64,000 nucleotides of DNA, from NCBI RefSeq assembly GCF_003660165.1, contig NZ_CP032829.1, positions 1,240,001 to 1,304,000 of the forward strand. Direction: 5' to 3'. The stretch comes from Sphingomonas paeninsulae (GTDB lineage: Bacteria > Pseudomonadota > Alphaproteobacteria > Sphingomonadales > Sphingomonadaceae). Both the position numbers and the translations under genes were made by a program. The notes under the pieces are model-generated. The model saw only the letters and a program-made list of their open reading frames with translations, was not told where the DNA came from and ran no database searches. The first letter of the stretch is position 1. Every line of letters begins with the position of its first letter. Positions 56,042 through 63,785 of the stretch are shown one piece after another.

Positions 56042-56099
56042 CGTTGAAAAACGGGATCGACAAGCGATCCCTCTCGTTGAAAAACGGGATCGACAAGCG
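56042..56099. repeat. Two 25-bp direct repeats between recJ and tRNA-Glu
   Basis: The 25-bp unit that begins CGTTGAAAAACGGGATCGAC and ends AAGCG occurs perfectly at 56042-56066 and 56075-56099 (33-bp period). Each copy contains a small CGTT/AACG hairpin, and a GATCCC...GGGATC pair links them. They may be recJ termination repeats or traces of an insertion at the tRNA. Confidence 0.8.
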
Positions 56100-56156
56100 C
56101 TCCTTTTGACAGCCGATTGACTTCTACAACGAGCGTACGTAATTGGCCCCTCGCTT

Positions 56157-56231
56157 GGCCCCATCGTCTAGCGGTTAGGACGCGGCCCTTTCACGGCTGA
56201 AACACGGGTTCGATTCCCGTTGGGGTCACCA
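56157..56231 (+). tRNA. tRNA-Glu (anticodon TTC)
   Basis: A 75-nt cloverleaf with 7-bp acceptor stem GGCCCCA/TGGGGTC (one G-T pair), D-arm with AGCGGTTAGGA, anticodon loop CTTTCAC giving anticodon TTC, T-loop GGTTCGATTCC and an encoded CCA end. It is the integration target: a P4-type integrase gene starts 165 bp downstream in the same direction. Confidence 0.97.
56200..56231. other. Predicted left attachment site (attL) in the tRNA-Glu 3' end
   Basis: P4-type integrases recombine in tRNA 3' ends. The core would lie within the T-arm and acceptor end, GGTTCGATTCCCGTTGGGG. A direct copy should exist at the far end of the element, beyond 64000. The position is inferred from the integrase's neighbourhood, not from a seen repeat. 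Confidence 0.5.
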
Positions 56232-56235
56232 ACTC

Positions 56236-56252
56236 ACACTCTCAGGGAGTGT
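56236..56252 (+). terminator. Small hairpin after tRNA-Glu
   Basis: ACACTC-TCAGG-GAGTGT, a perfect 6-bp stem just after the tRNA end, followed by CATTTGG. Possibly the tRNA transcript terminator, or an integrase-related site. Confidence 0.35.
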
Positions 56253-56335
56253 CATTTGGTGTCATAAGCGACTGTTTTATAGCACTTTTTTGTGATATGA
56301 ACGTCTCAGCAAAACTGGCGAAATGTCACCAGGTA

Positions 56336-56362
56336 CCATCAAATTGATGGACCTTTTGATGG
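56336..56362. promoter_or_regulatory. TTGATGG half-site array upstream of int
   Basis: The heptamer TTGATGG occurs at 56344-56350 and 56356-56362 and inverted (CCATCAA) at 56336-56342, the first two forming a perfect palindrome CCATCAA-A-TTGATGG. It ends 33 bp before the int start. Such repeated short sites are typical of arm-type Int or excisionase binding sites, and could also repress int. Confidence 0.5.
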
Positions 56363-56395
56363 TCTCTCGCCGCTCGTTCGGCTGGAGGTCCATCA

Positions 56396-57640
56396 ATGTC
56401 ACTTGCGGTGGTTTCGATCAAAGCGGCCAAAGGCCGTAACAAACCCTATAAATTAACAGACAGCGGCGGCTTGTATCTGCTCGTGAAGCCGTGCGGGCAG
56501 CGCTACTGGCGGATGAATTATCGTTTTCTTGGAAAACAGAAAACTTTGTGCATCGGTGTTTGGCCGGACACAGGACTTGCCGAGGCGCGCGATGAGCGTG
56601 ACGCAGCACGCAAATTGCTGGCACGGGGACGTGATCCCATAGAGCTTGCCAGGCAAGAGCGGGTCGTCGCAACAATCGCGGCATCCAACGATTTTACGAC
56701 AGTCGCAGACGAATGGCTTACCAAGATGGAGCGGGAAGGTCGTTCTGCTGTGACCATGAAAAAGCTTCACTGGTTGGTCGATTTCATCACCCTGTCGATC
56801 GGCAAACGGCCCGTTGCCTCCATTACAGCGTATGAACTGCTCACGATGTTGCGAAAGATGGAGAGCAAGGGCCGCTACGAGACAGCCAAGCGATTGCGCA
56901 GCACGTGTTCGCAGATTTTTCGCTATGCCATCGCGACGGCCCGCGCCGAGCGCGATATTGCCGCAGACCTCCGTGGTGCGCTGATTTCACCCAAGCCCGT
57001 TCATCGTGCGGCGATCACGACGGCGCATGAGGCCGGCGGGTTGTTGCGCGCCATCGACGGACTCGATGGATTTGCCAACACAAGGATAGCGCTTCAACTC
57101 CTGCCCCACGTGTTTGTGCGACCGGGCGAATTGCGTTTTGCCGAGTGGAAGGATTTTGACTTCGACAAGGCCCTCTGGACGATCCCGCCGCACAAGACCA
57201 AAATGCGCCGTCCGCACAGCATCCCGCTTTCCCGCCAGGCTTTGAAGATTCTTGGCACAATCGAGCATGATGCGAAATACAGTTCTCTGCTATTTCCTTC
57301 CGTGCGCACTGGAAATCGCCCGATGTCGGAGAATACAATCAATACAGCGTTACGACGGATGGGTTATGCGCAGGACGAAATGACGGGCCACGGTTTTCGC
57401 GCCATGGCCGCGACCCTTCTCAACGAAATGGGTCTCTGGAATCCGGACGCGATTGAGCGGCAGCTTGCGCATTGCGATAAAAATGCCGTTCGCCGAGCCT
57501 ACACGCGGGGCGAATATTGGGATGAGCGGGTACGCATGATGCAGCACTGGTCCGATCATCTGGATTTCCTGCGTGATGGTGCCAAGGTTCTCGAAGGCAA
57601 TTTTAGGAAGATAGAGGCTGGGCGGGTGCCCGGCCAATAA
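56396..57640 (+). CDS. P4-type tyrosine site-specific integrase
   Basis: A 414-residue integrase of the P4/CP4-57 type. The N-terminal DUF4102 arm-binding domain opens the protein ('KPYKLTDSGGLYLLVKPCGQRYWRMNYRF', about 1-90), followed by a core-binding domain (about 100-190). The catalytic residues are R242 ('HVFVRPGELRFAEW'), H332 and R335 ('GHGFRAMAATLL'), H359 ('ERQLAHCDKN') and nucleophile Y369 ('AVRRAYTRGEYW'). ATG 56396 has GGAGG 8 nt upstream. It should insert and excise the element at tRNA-Glu. The gene is intact. Confidence 0.95.
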   Translation: MSLAVVSIKAAKGRNKPYKLTDSGGLYLLVKPCGQRYWRMNYRFLGKQKTLCIGVWPDTGLAEARDERDAARKLLARGRDPIELARQERVVATIAASNDFTTVADEWLTKMEREGRSAVTMKKLHWLVDFITLSIGKRPVASITAYELLTMLRKMESKGRYETAKRLRSTCSQIFRYAIATARAERDIAADLRGALISPKPVHRAAITTAHEAGGLLRAIDGLDGFANTRIALQLLPHVFVRPGELRFAEWKDFDFDKALWTIPPHKTKMRRPHSIPLSRQALKILGTIEHDAKYSSLLFPSVRTGNRPMSENTINTALRRMGYAQDEMTGHGFRAMAATLLNEMGLWNPDAIERQLAHCDKNAVRRAYTRGEYWDERVRMMQHWSDHLDFLRDGAKVLEGNFRKIEAGRVPGQ

Positions 57641-57705
57641 GCGGCAAGCCGATTCCTACATTTGACTCCCTATTCGACGGGGACGCTTTTCGCTCAGATG
57701 AACCA

Positions 57706-57734
57706 TTGAAATATAACGCTATGTGTTATATATT
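57706..57734 (+). promoter_or_regulatory. Sigma-70 promoter and overlapping palindromic operator of the toxin-antitoxin pair
   Basis: TTGAAA (57706-57711), a 17-bp spacer and TATATT (57729-57734) form a near-ideal promoter. The inverted repeat ATATAAC (57711-57717) / GTTATAT (57725-57731) with a 7-bp spacer overlaps both boxes. This placement fits negative autoregulation by the HTH antitoxin. The toxin start is at 57756. Confidence 0.75.
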
Positions 57735-57755
57735 CAGTTCAACTTGGAGGTCGTT

Positions 57756-58132
57756 TTGATCCGCATCTTCAAGAACGGCTGGTTCGAGCGCTTCGCACGT
57801 AAAGAGAATCTGTCGGATTCAGCGCTGGCCGAGGCGGTTACTCAGGCCGAAAGCGGGCTAATCGATGTCGACCTCGGCGTGGTGTCATCAAGCAGCGGGT
57901 CGCGCGGTCCGGCAAGGGCAAGTCTGGCGGCTATCGCACATTGATCCTGTTTCGACAGGGCGATCGTGCGATATTCGGTTTCGCCAAGAGCGGGCAGGCA
58001 AATATATCAAAAGCGGACTTAGCACTGTTGAGGAAGGCTGCGGGAGAAGCACTGAAATGGAGCGACACGGAACTGGATCGGTTGGTGACGACCGGTGCCC
58101 TGATGGAGATCGAGGATGAGCATGAAGACTGA
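57756..58132 (+). pseudogene. RelE/HigB-like toxin, broken by a single-base frameshift
   Basis: TTG 57756 (GGAGG 8 nt upstream) begins 'MIRIFKNGWFERFARKENLSDSALAEAVTQAESGLIDVDLG', a RelE/HigB-like start. The frame then leaves the family and stops at 57944. The other frame reads 'GVIKQRVARSGKGKSGGYRTLILFRQGDRAIFGFAKS' and continues to 58132, as expected for the toxin. One missing G at about 57879 (GGCGTGG for GGCGGTGG) explains it. Compared with relatives, 'VY' is also missing from 'AIF(VY)GFAKS'. As drawn the toxin is dead while the antitoxin is intact. Either decay or an assembly error. Confidence 0.8.
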
Positions 58133-58445
58133 CAAAAGCCATCGCAGTGAAATCGCGGGCGCCGCGCATGAGATGATGAGCGATGCTCATGATGCTGGCG
58201 TCGTATCGCGCGCGACGTTGCGCAGTTTCGATGAGGCGTGCCTTGCTCCAGCGCCACTACTGGCAGGCGAGGAAATCAAGGCAATCCGCGAGCGCGAGCA
58301 TGTTTCGCAGCCGGTATTTGCTGCTTATCTCAACGTCTCGCGTAACCTCGTCTCGGATTGGGAACGTGGCGTAAAGCGACCAGGAGGTCCTGCCCTGCGT
58401 CTGCTGTCCATCATTCAGCGCAAAGGATTACGGGCCGTCGCGTAG
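58116..58445 (+). CDS. HTH antitoxin (HigA/NadS-like) of the toxin-antitoxin pair
   Basis: A 109-residue protein with a C-terminal helix-turn-helix ('IKAIREREHVSQPVFAAYLNVSRNLVSDWERGVKRPGGPALRLLSII', about 60-105), like HigA/NadS antitoxins. The N-terminal part would bind the toxin. It overlaps the toxin frame by 17 nt, the common toxin-first order. It is the likely ligand of the palindromic operator at 57711-57731. ATG 58116 or 58122. Confidence 0.85.
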   Translation: MSMKTDKSHRSEIAGAAHEMMSDAHDAGVVSRATLRSFDEACLAPAPLLAGEEIKAIREREHVSQPVFAAYLNVSRNLVSDWERGVKRPGGPALRLLSIIQRKGLRAVA

Positions 58446-58516
58446 CGCCGGCACGCGCGCCAAATCGCCCTAACTTAGCGTGTGATTTTTGGCCGAGGCA
58501 TGCCAGCTTGCGGGCA

Positions 58517-58723
58517 TCAGCGATCAACTAGGCCCAAGGTCGCGAGCATGCCGACAATGCTGAGAAAAAAATCCAAGCACGAAGGCGCCCAGTATGGTCC
58601 TTTTTTCTGTTGTTCGGCGGTTTTTGCGGACTTGGTGACATCGATCAGCGTTTGGCCGGCCTGGTTGAATTGTCGGATCGCCGCATTGAGAAACTCATAG
58701 TCAAGCTCGCGGGCGGTCGGCTT
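58517..58723 (-). pseudogene. Hidden continuation frame of the leftward ICE gene, with C-terminal membrane helix
   Basis: This minus-strand frame has no start codon but is protein-like: 'RELDYEFLNAAIRQFNQAGQTLIDVTKSAKTAEQQKKGPYWAPSCLDFFLSIVGMLATLGLVDR', with a final hydrophobic helix. It begins just inside the preceding gene's end (58701-59015). Removing one C near 58710 would join the two frames without a stop. So the two are probably one broken gene rather than separate ones. The plus-strand frames here (58482-58700, 58610-58795) look weaker. Confidence 0.5.
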
Positions 58724-59015
58724 TCAGCTGAGGAATTATCGTCGCTGGCCCGAAAGCCTCACCGAACCGCTCGTCGTAGCCAGCGAGCCTGTTGACGCCT
58801 TGAGGTACGGTATGAATCGTCGTGCCGCGTCGGCGCGATGACCTGTCGGCGCGCATAATCGCCATATCTCCGCGAGCGATGATTTCCCTCAGTTCTGGGG
58901 TAAGGTCGTACCCGCCCTTCACGTCGATGGCGACGCCACCGTCGGCACATCCCAGGCGGAGATAGGCTACGACGGTCTCCAGCGCGCGACGGGCCTTTTC
59001 AGCAGGATCGCTCAA
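58701..59015 (-). CDS. Conserved-looking ICE protein of unknown function (possibly truncated)
   Basis: A 104-residue soluble protein, 'AEKARRALETVVAYLRLGCADGGVAIDVKGGYDLTPELREIIARGDMAIMRADRSSRRRGTTIHTVPQGVNRLAGYDERFGEAFGPATI'. No family recognised. TTG 59015 overlaps the previous stop (TTGA). Its end looks frameshifted (see the entry for 58517-58723); the full product would then carry a C-terminal membrane anchor. It is the third in a run of coupled leftward genes 59570 to 58517. Confidence 0.6.
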   Translation of the reverse strand: MSDPAEKARRALETVVAYLRLGCADGGVAIDVKGGYDLTPELREIIARGDMAIMRADRSSRRRGTTIHTVPQGVNRLAGYDERFGEAFGPATIIPQLKADRPRA

Positions 59016-59140
59016 TCGGGCACCCCAACGCCGAGAGCTTTTGCAATACGGTGTGCTGCATCGGAAGGCAAAGCCGCCACGCCTTCGCGATTGCTCATTC
59101 GAGCCATTTCGTATTCCCGCATGATTTGAACATCGTCCAT
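59012..59140 (-). CDS. Very small ICE protein (42 residues)
   Basis: ATG 59140 encodes 'MDDVQIMREYEMARMSNREGVAALPSDAAHRIAKALGVGVPD', a short helical peptide with no known family. It is positioned between two coupled leftward genes: 2 bp after the end of the 142-residue gene and overlapping the next start as TTGA. That tight packing supports it being translated. No strong ribosome site. Confidence 0.5.
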   Translation of the reverse strand: MDDVQIMREYEMARMSNREGVAALPSDAAHRIAKALGVGVPD

Positions 59141-59141
59141 T

Positions 59142-59570
59142 TTAGCAGACGTATCGCAACGTTTGAAAATCCTCACGGGCAAAATCGACCGTTCTTCGTG
59201 AGAACCGGATGGTGATAGTATAGACACTGTCGTTCTCGACGCGAACATTCGTGACGAGTCCAAAGCTGCCTTTGTTGACGTGGGTATAGTGGTCGTCATT
59301 CATCGTTTCGATGAGGTCGCCCAATTTTACCAATCGCCCTGATTCGGACAACAAGGGCCTATTCCCAAGGCGAGCGATCACCAGCTTCTCAGCGGCAAGG
59401 AAATTCTCTGCGGCCGTAGTCGCGGTATCACCAGGCAGGACTTCAACAAAAACGTGATCGAAAACGAGCAATGTCTCCACACCGGTCGCGTTTGCATGAT
59501 CAACCGCCAACTGGACTGCAGTTTCAAAGGATCGCGACGTGACGGCCGGTGTCGTAGTGATCGCGTTCAT
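59142..59570 (-). CDS. ICE hypothetical protein, 142 residues
   Basis: A soluble protein of mixed structure ('FETAVQLAVDHANATGVETLLVFDHVFVEVLPGDTATTAAENFLAAEKLVIARLGNRPLLSESGRLVKLGDLIE'). A strong ribosome site (CGGAGAT) precedes ATG 59570. The family is not recognised. It leads the small leftward unit. Confidence 0.65.
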   Translation of the reverse strand: MNAITTTPAVTSRSFETAVQLAVDHANATGVETLLVFDHVFVEVLPGDTATTAAENFLAAEKLVIARLGNRPLLSESGRLVKLGDLIETMNDDHYTHVNKGSFGLVTNVRVENDSVYTITIRFSRRTVDFAREDFQTLRYVC

Positions 59571-59690
59571 TAAGATCTCCGATATCCACCTAAATGCCGT
59601 ACTGCCCCGCTGGCGAGAGCTGCATCCAGCGAAATGATCGGCGATGCTGTCGCGTGACGCACGCGCAACGCCCCAGTAGAATGTCCGGCA

Positions 59691-59894
59691 TCATGGACGG
59701 TGATCTGTGTTCGCCGTTGGCATGCTGATCCCGACTGGCATCGAGCGAAGACTTAAAACACCACCGATGCCTGTCACGGTCAATATCACAAGATAAGGAA
59801 GGAAGCGCCGGATGAGGCCTTGGCGATGGGCCTTTGCGCGGCGGCGTTCGGCCTGCTTGATCGATGTGACATTGCTGGGTTTGTTGATGTCCAT
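59691..59894 (-). CDS. Small single-pass membrane protein of the ICE
   Basis: A 67-residue protein: a basic cytoplasmic start 'NVTSIKQAERRRAKAHRQGLIRRFLPYL' then a hydrophobic helix ('YLVILTVTGIGGVLSL'). The start is placed at an internal ATG (about 59894, uncertain by a base) because the upstream part of the same frame is unlike a signal. Function unknown. The 240 bp up to 60137 hold nothing clear. Confidence 0.45.
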   Translation of the reverse strand: MDINKPSNVTSIKQAERRRAKAHRQGLIRRFLPYLVILTVTGIGGVLSLRSMPVGISMPTANTDHRP

Positions 59895-60137
59895 CGCAAC
59901 GGGATAGCGAAGGCGCGCCGGGAAGGCGACGCACTTTCCCAATTGCTGATGCAAAAAGGGCTTAGGCCAGGGTACCGAGCAGCAAGCCTTGAGTTCGCGC
60001 CAACGGAACATCGAAAATGAGGCGTTATACCTTTTCTGACGATCTTTATCGTAATGCGATACTGGGATTGTACCCCAACCTGCTTGCCGTTGCCTGTAGC
60101 GAACGATCGATCATTCCGCAGTTTGCCGCTCGTGCTG
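59895..60137. other. Gap in the ICE without a recognisable gene
   Basis: No convincing gene or structure was seen. A plus-strand frame at 60017-60262 runs antisense into the DUF6118-like gene and lacks a ribosome site, so it is treated as noise. Confidence 0.5.
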
Positions 60138-60779
60138 TTACTGAGTTTCCTTGGCCGCATGTTTTGATTGTAACGCCGCGTATTCCTGCTCGCGTTTTGC
60201 GATTGCGTGCCAGGATGCCGGATCATCCTTTCCCATCATGTCTTCGCCTGCCTCCCACATAGTGAGCCCAAGCATACGGGCAGCGATCCGCTCAGGAACC
60301 GCCCAGCTGACCGGCAGCGAGCGTGCAATTGCACCGGGGACAATGGCAAAGAACACCATCCCGGCCACCGCAAAAGCGAGGCGGTTGTAGTTCAGTTCCT
60401 TCTCCTGCTCGATGACTGTCCGGTTTCGTGCGATCATCGCATCGATGCGGGAGACGCCCTCGCTCATGCTGTTTATGGCGCTATTGAGAAGTTGGCGATC
60501 GTGCGCGCGGCTGTCGGTGGCCGCCGCGGAGATATCCTTGGCGAGACTTTCCGGCGTCTGCGTCAACGCCGGCGTTTCCGATATCCGTTTTGTCCAGATA
60601 CCGATGTTCGTCAGTCGTTTGCTGAGGTTCTCCAGCGTTGGTGTGTAATCGGGGGTTGCGGTTCGCTCGTCGGTCAGTCGTTCGACTGCACGACGCAGCA
60701 GGCTGATCTCGGCACGCAGCTCTCCAAATGCCTGTGCGGCAAAGCTGGTGGCGACGCCTTCATTGGTTTCGTAATCCAT
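60138..60779 (-). CDS. DUF6118-like membrane protein
   Basis: A 213-residue protein that resembles DUF6118 proteins found next to TraA in sphingomonad ICEs. It has a coiled-coil N-terminal half ('FGELRAEISLLRRAVERLTDERT', 'LLNSAINSMSEGVSRIDAMIARNRTVIEQEKELNYNR') and one membrane helix near 140-160 ('LAFAVAGMVFFAIVPGAIARSL'), followed by a basic tail. Residue ATG 60779 starts 10 bp after the relaxase stop. Its function is unknown; the position suggests a partner of the relaxase. Family recall is from memory. Confidence 0.75.
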   Translation of the reverse strand: MDYETNEGVATSFAAQAFGELRAEISLLRRAVERLTDERTATPDYTPTLENLSKRLTNIGIWTKRISETPALTQTPESLAKDISAAATDSRAHDRQLLNSAINSMSEGVSRIDAMIARNRTVIEQEKELNYNRLAFAVAGMVFFAIVPGAIARSLPVSWAVPERIAARMLGLTMWEAGEDMMGKDDPASWHAIAKREQEYAALQSKHAAKETQ

Positions 60780-60789
60780 AAAACAAGGT

Positions 60790-63726
60790 CTAACGCCCGA
60801 TTCCACGCGAACGCGAGAGGCCGAGCCAGTCCTGGATTTCCTGGGATATCGACGCCCCGCCACTTACCCTTATTCCGAGCTCTGGAAGGCGTTTTCTGAC
60901 CAGCGACTCGGCCTGGGCATCACACTCGAGCGACTTGCCCATGGCGCTCATCTGCTGGCCGATAGCGGTTGCACCCTTGTCATTTCCAGCCTGATTGAAG
61001 CTGCGGTGCGCTTTGGCAAGCTTCTGCCAATCTTCGACAAAGCGATCGGCACGCCGCTGCGGGCTGACACGCATCTCGGCCTCGAGAGCCATGGCGCGTA
61101 TCGCGGCGCGGGGTCGGCCCTTGGCCGCCTCGTCCATCAGTCCTTCCTCGCGCATGAAGGCCGCCCGCAAATCACGTGCGCCGTCGGGTCGGCCCCGGTC
61201 AATGGCGGCCGCTGCCTTTTCATAGGCGGCTTTCTGATGTTCGAGCTCGGCATAGCCTTGTGAGCGCATCCGCACGATGTCGGCCGTCGCCCGGGCAAAG
61301 CGCTGGACCGCAGTGTCGAGACTGACGGTTGCGGGCTGCGGCATTGCGGGGCTCGTCTGGAGCTTCAGTCCATCGAACGTGCCGCGCGTCGGTGCGGGCG
61401 ATCGCGCAGAGAGCGGGCGCAGGTCGAGCCCCGCGAACGGATCACGCACAAGGGCAGGTCTGACTTTCTCCGGCGTCGGCGTCGGTATGATCTTCTCGAT
61501 CGCGGGCAACCGGATCTGACGACGTTCGGCAAAGTCACGCGTGTAATCCGATGCCATGTCCTTGGCGCGCTCGCGCGACAGCGTGCGCACCAGTCTCGCG
61601 GTATCGGCGAAGTCATCACGACCATAATGAAGGTCGACGCTATCGCGGTGCCGCGAGAGGGCAACATAGGTGGCATGCGCATCCAGACCCGGCGTCGCCA
61701 GCACATGCGTGCGGTCAACGGTCACCCCTTGAGTCTTGTGCACGGTGGCCGCGTAGCCATGATCGATGGCGGCATAATCTTTGATATCGAATGCGACGGC
61801 GCGACCGTCGTCGAGCAGTACTGCCATGCGAGCACGCGTCACATCCTGGATGGTTGCCAGGGTTCCGTTCTTCACCCCGAGACTGCGCTCGTTCTTCAGG
61901 AACATGACCCGGTCGCCGCGCGCAAAAACGTTTGCGCCGCGCTCGGTATGGACGGCCATATCCTCGCCAAGTTCACCCGCTGCCCGCAATCGTTCGCGCG
62001 CGGCATCATTCAATGCGCGTACCTCGCCATTGGTGTGCGTCAGGATGATGCGGCTAGCTTCGGGATTGCCGATCCGGTCACGATCCCAGCGCTCGATCAG
62101 ATCGGCGCGGGCGGCGTCGCGCGTGTCGGCGGCATGGACATGTCCCGTTTGATCATAGGCGTGAACGGCTTCGCCGGTCCGCCCCGTTGCCAGATGTCGC
62201 GTCGCATCACGCTGCCAGTCCTCGCGCTGACGCCGAATCTCGGTAATTTCGATGGCGCCATGACGCTCGGCAATTGACCGGAATGCAGCGCCGGCCTCAA
62301 TGGCTTGCAACTGTTCAGGATCACCAACGAGCACGACTTTGGTCCCGCGCTTTTCGGCTGCGCTGATGACGCGTTCCATCTGACGCGATCCGATCATGCC
62401 AGCTTCGTCGATCACCAGCACATCGTGCGACGTCAGCAGATCGCGACCCTGTGCCCATTGATGTTCAAGGCTCGCGATCGTGCGCGACGCAATGCCTGAA
62501 CCGCCTTCGAGGTTTTCAGCGGCGATACCCGACAGCGCGAGCCCGCGGACGTTATAGCCAGCGCCTTCCCACGCTTCGCGCGCGACACCGAGCATCGCCG
62601 ATTTGCCGGTGCCAGCATACCCAATGACGACACCGAGACCTTTACCTTGGGTGACATGATCGAACGCGGCATGCTGCGCGCCCGACAAGACCATCCCGCG
62701 CTGTCCGGCCAAGGAAATCGCGCGCTCGCGGAAACGTTCGCCGACGCCATGCCGTTCGCGCTCGGCTATCGCAGTGGTTGCGCGCTCAAGCCGCTGTTCG
62801 GTTTCGATCATCGCACGGGACGTGAAGCGATCCTCGCCGCGTCCGTCCTTGCCCAAGGCAACAAGATCGGGTGACGCGCGCATCGCGGATGTCACGGCAT
62901 CGAACTGGTTTCTGTCCTCGCTGTGGCGATGAACGAATATAGCGAGGTCGCGCCTGGTAAACGTCGCCTGCGTCCGCGTGATCGCGTCGAGCCCGATTGC
63001 GGGATTGGCGATGATCTTTACGCCGTTCTCACGCGCAATCTGCAACTGCTCTTCGACGCGTTCGGACGACAGTCCCTGTTCGGCCATCCGCGCGGCAGCG
63101 GGCCCCATCTTCGGCTGCGGTTCGAGCTCGATGCCTTGAGCTTCAAACGAGCGATGATCGATGCGCGCTTCGATATCCAATTCGGCCAGTCGTTGATTGG
63201 CACGCGCTGCCCAGCTTTCGCGCCAATGTTCGAGCAGCGATGTCGCATTCCAGTCGCGGACCTTTGGACCGAATCCCTCATCCGAAATCTCGCGCATCGT
63301 CAGCATGACATGCGCATGTGGCTTGGCTTCGCCATCGGCGCCGATATCCCAATGCACATTGAGGTCGGCGATCATGCCGCGCGATACGAATGCATCACGG
63401 ATAAAGTCGCGTGCGAGCGCGATGCCGTCTTCTTTCGACAGTTCGCGCGGCAACGCGAACTCGATCTCGCGCGCCAGCTGCGCGTCGATCCGCTTCTCCG
63501 CCAGCTCGACCGCATTCCACAGGTTTTCACGGTCGGAAAGTTCGGGCGCTGCGCCATCAGGCAGCATCACTTCGGAATGAACAACGCCCGCCTTGTTCGA
63601 AAAGTCATGATGCCGGTCGAGTCGTTGGTCGTGCAGCCGCGACGCCGAACGATAGGCAGCCGCTGCGAGCGCGCTCGAACCGGCAGCGCGCGAAATGACT
63701 TTGGCCGAGAAATGGTAGATCGCCAT
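60790..63726 (-). CDS. traA: Ti-type conjugative transfer relaxase TraA
   Basis: A 978-residue relaxase-helicase. The N-terminal MobA/MobL domain (1-220) has Y25 in 'AAYRSASRLHD' and the three-histidine metal site H125, H137, H139 ('ADGEAKPHAHVMLTMR'). A TraI/UvrD-like helicase follows with Walker A near 365-375 ('VIGYAGTGKSAMLG'), Walker B 'VLVIDEAGMIGSRQ' and motif 'YAATVHKTQGVT'. It should nick oriT next to its start and guide single-stranded transfer. It is divergent from the TraD-like gene with an oriT-like site between. The frame is intact. Confidence 0.94.
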   Translation of the reverse strand: MAIYHFSAKVISRAAGSSALAAAAYRSASRLHDQRLDRHHDFSNKAGVVHSEVMLPDGAAPELSDRENLWNAVELAEKRIDAQLAREIEFALPRELSKEDGIALARDFIRDAFVSRGMIADLNVHWDIGADGEAKPHAHVMLTMREISDEGFGPKVRDWNATSLLEHWRESWAARANQRLAELDIEARIDHRSFEAQGIELEPQPKMGPAAARMAEQGLSSERVEEQLQIARENGVKIIANPAIGLDAITRTQATFTRRDLAIFVHRHSEDRNQFDAVTSAMRASPDLVALGKDGRGEDRFTSRAMIETEQRLERATTAIAERERHGVGERFRERAISLAGQRGMVLSGAQHAAFDHVTQGKGLGVVIGYAGTGKSAMLGVAREAWEGAGYNVRGLALSGIAAENLEGGSGIASRTIASLEHQWAQGRDLLTSHDVLVIDEAGMIGSRQMERVISAAEKRGTKVVLVGDPEQLQAIEAGAAFRSIAERHGAIEITEIRRQREDWQRDATRHLATGRTGEAVHAYDQTGHVHAADTRDAARADLIERWDRDRIGNPEASRIILTHTNGEVRALNDAARERLRAAGELGEDMAVHTERGANVFARGDRVMFLKNERSLGVKNGTLATIQDVTRARMAVLLDDGRAVAFDIKDYAAIDHGYAATVHKTQGVTVDRTHVLATPGLDAHATYVALSRHRDSVDLHYGRDDFADTARLVRTLSRERAKDMASDYTRDFAERRQIRLPAIEKIIPTPTPEKVRPALVRDPFAGLDLRPLSARSPAPTRGTFDGLKLQTSPAMPQPATVSLDTAVQRFARATADIVRMRSQGYAELEHQKAAYEKAAAAIDRGRPDGARDLRAAFMREEGLMDEAAKGRPRAAIRAMALEAEMRVSPQRRADRFVEDWQKLAKAHRSFNQAGNDKGATAIGQQMSAMGKSLECDAQAESLVRKRLPELGIRVSGGASISQEIQDWLGLSRSRGIGR

Positions 63727-63749
63727 GACGACAAACCATCTACACTATA

Positions 63750-63785
63750 AAGGCGACGTCGGCACGACGTATAAGCGCTCCCTCG
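63750..63785. other. Predicted origin of transfer (oriT) with nic-like sequence
   Basis: Between the divergent traA and TraD-like genes lies an inverted repeat ACGTCG (63756-63761) / CGACGT (63765-63770) with a 3-nt loop. One base later comes TAAGCGCTCCCTC (63772-63784). The RSF1010 nic region, as I recall it, is TAAGTGCGCCCTC, and the Ti-plasmid oriT also has ACGTATAA before its nick, as here. The nick would be near 63779-63780. Position and similarity are good; nicking is inferred. Confidence 0.75.

Noticed and set aside
58482-58795. Two plus-strand frames (58482-58700 and 58610-58795)
   Set aside because: They lie opposite a more protein-like minus-strand frame with a membrane helix; their start contexts are poor.
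60017-60262. Plus-strand 81-codon frame in the ICE gap
   Set aside because: No ribosome site, and its 3' part overlaps the DUF6118-like gene on the other strand.
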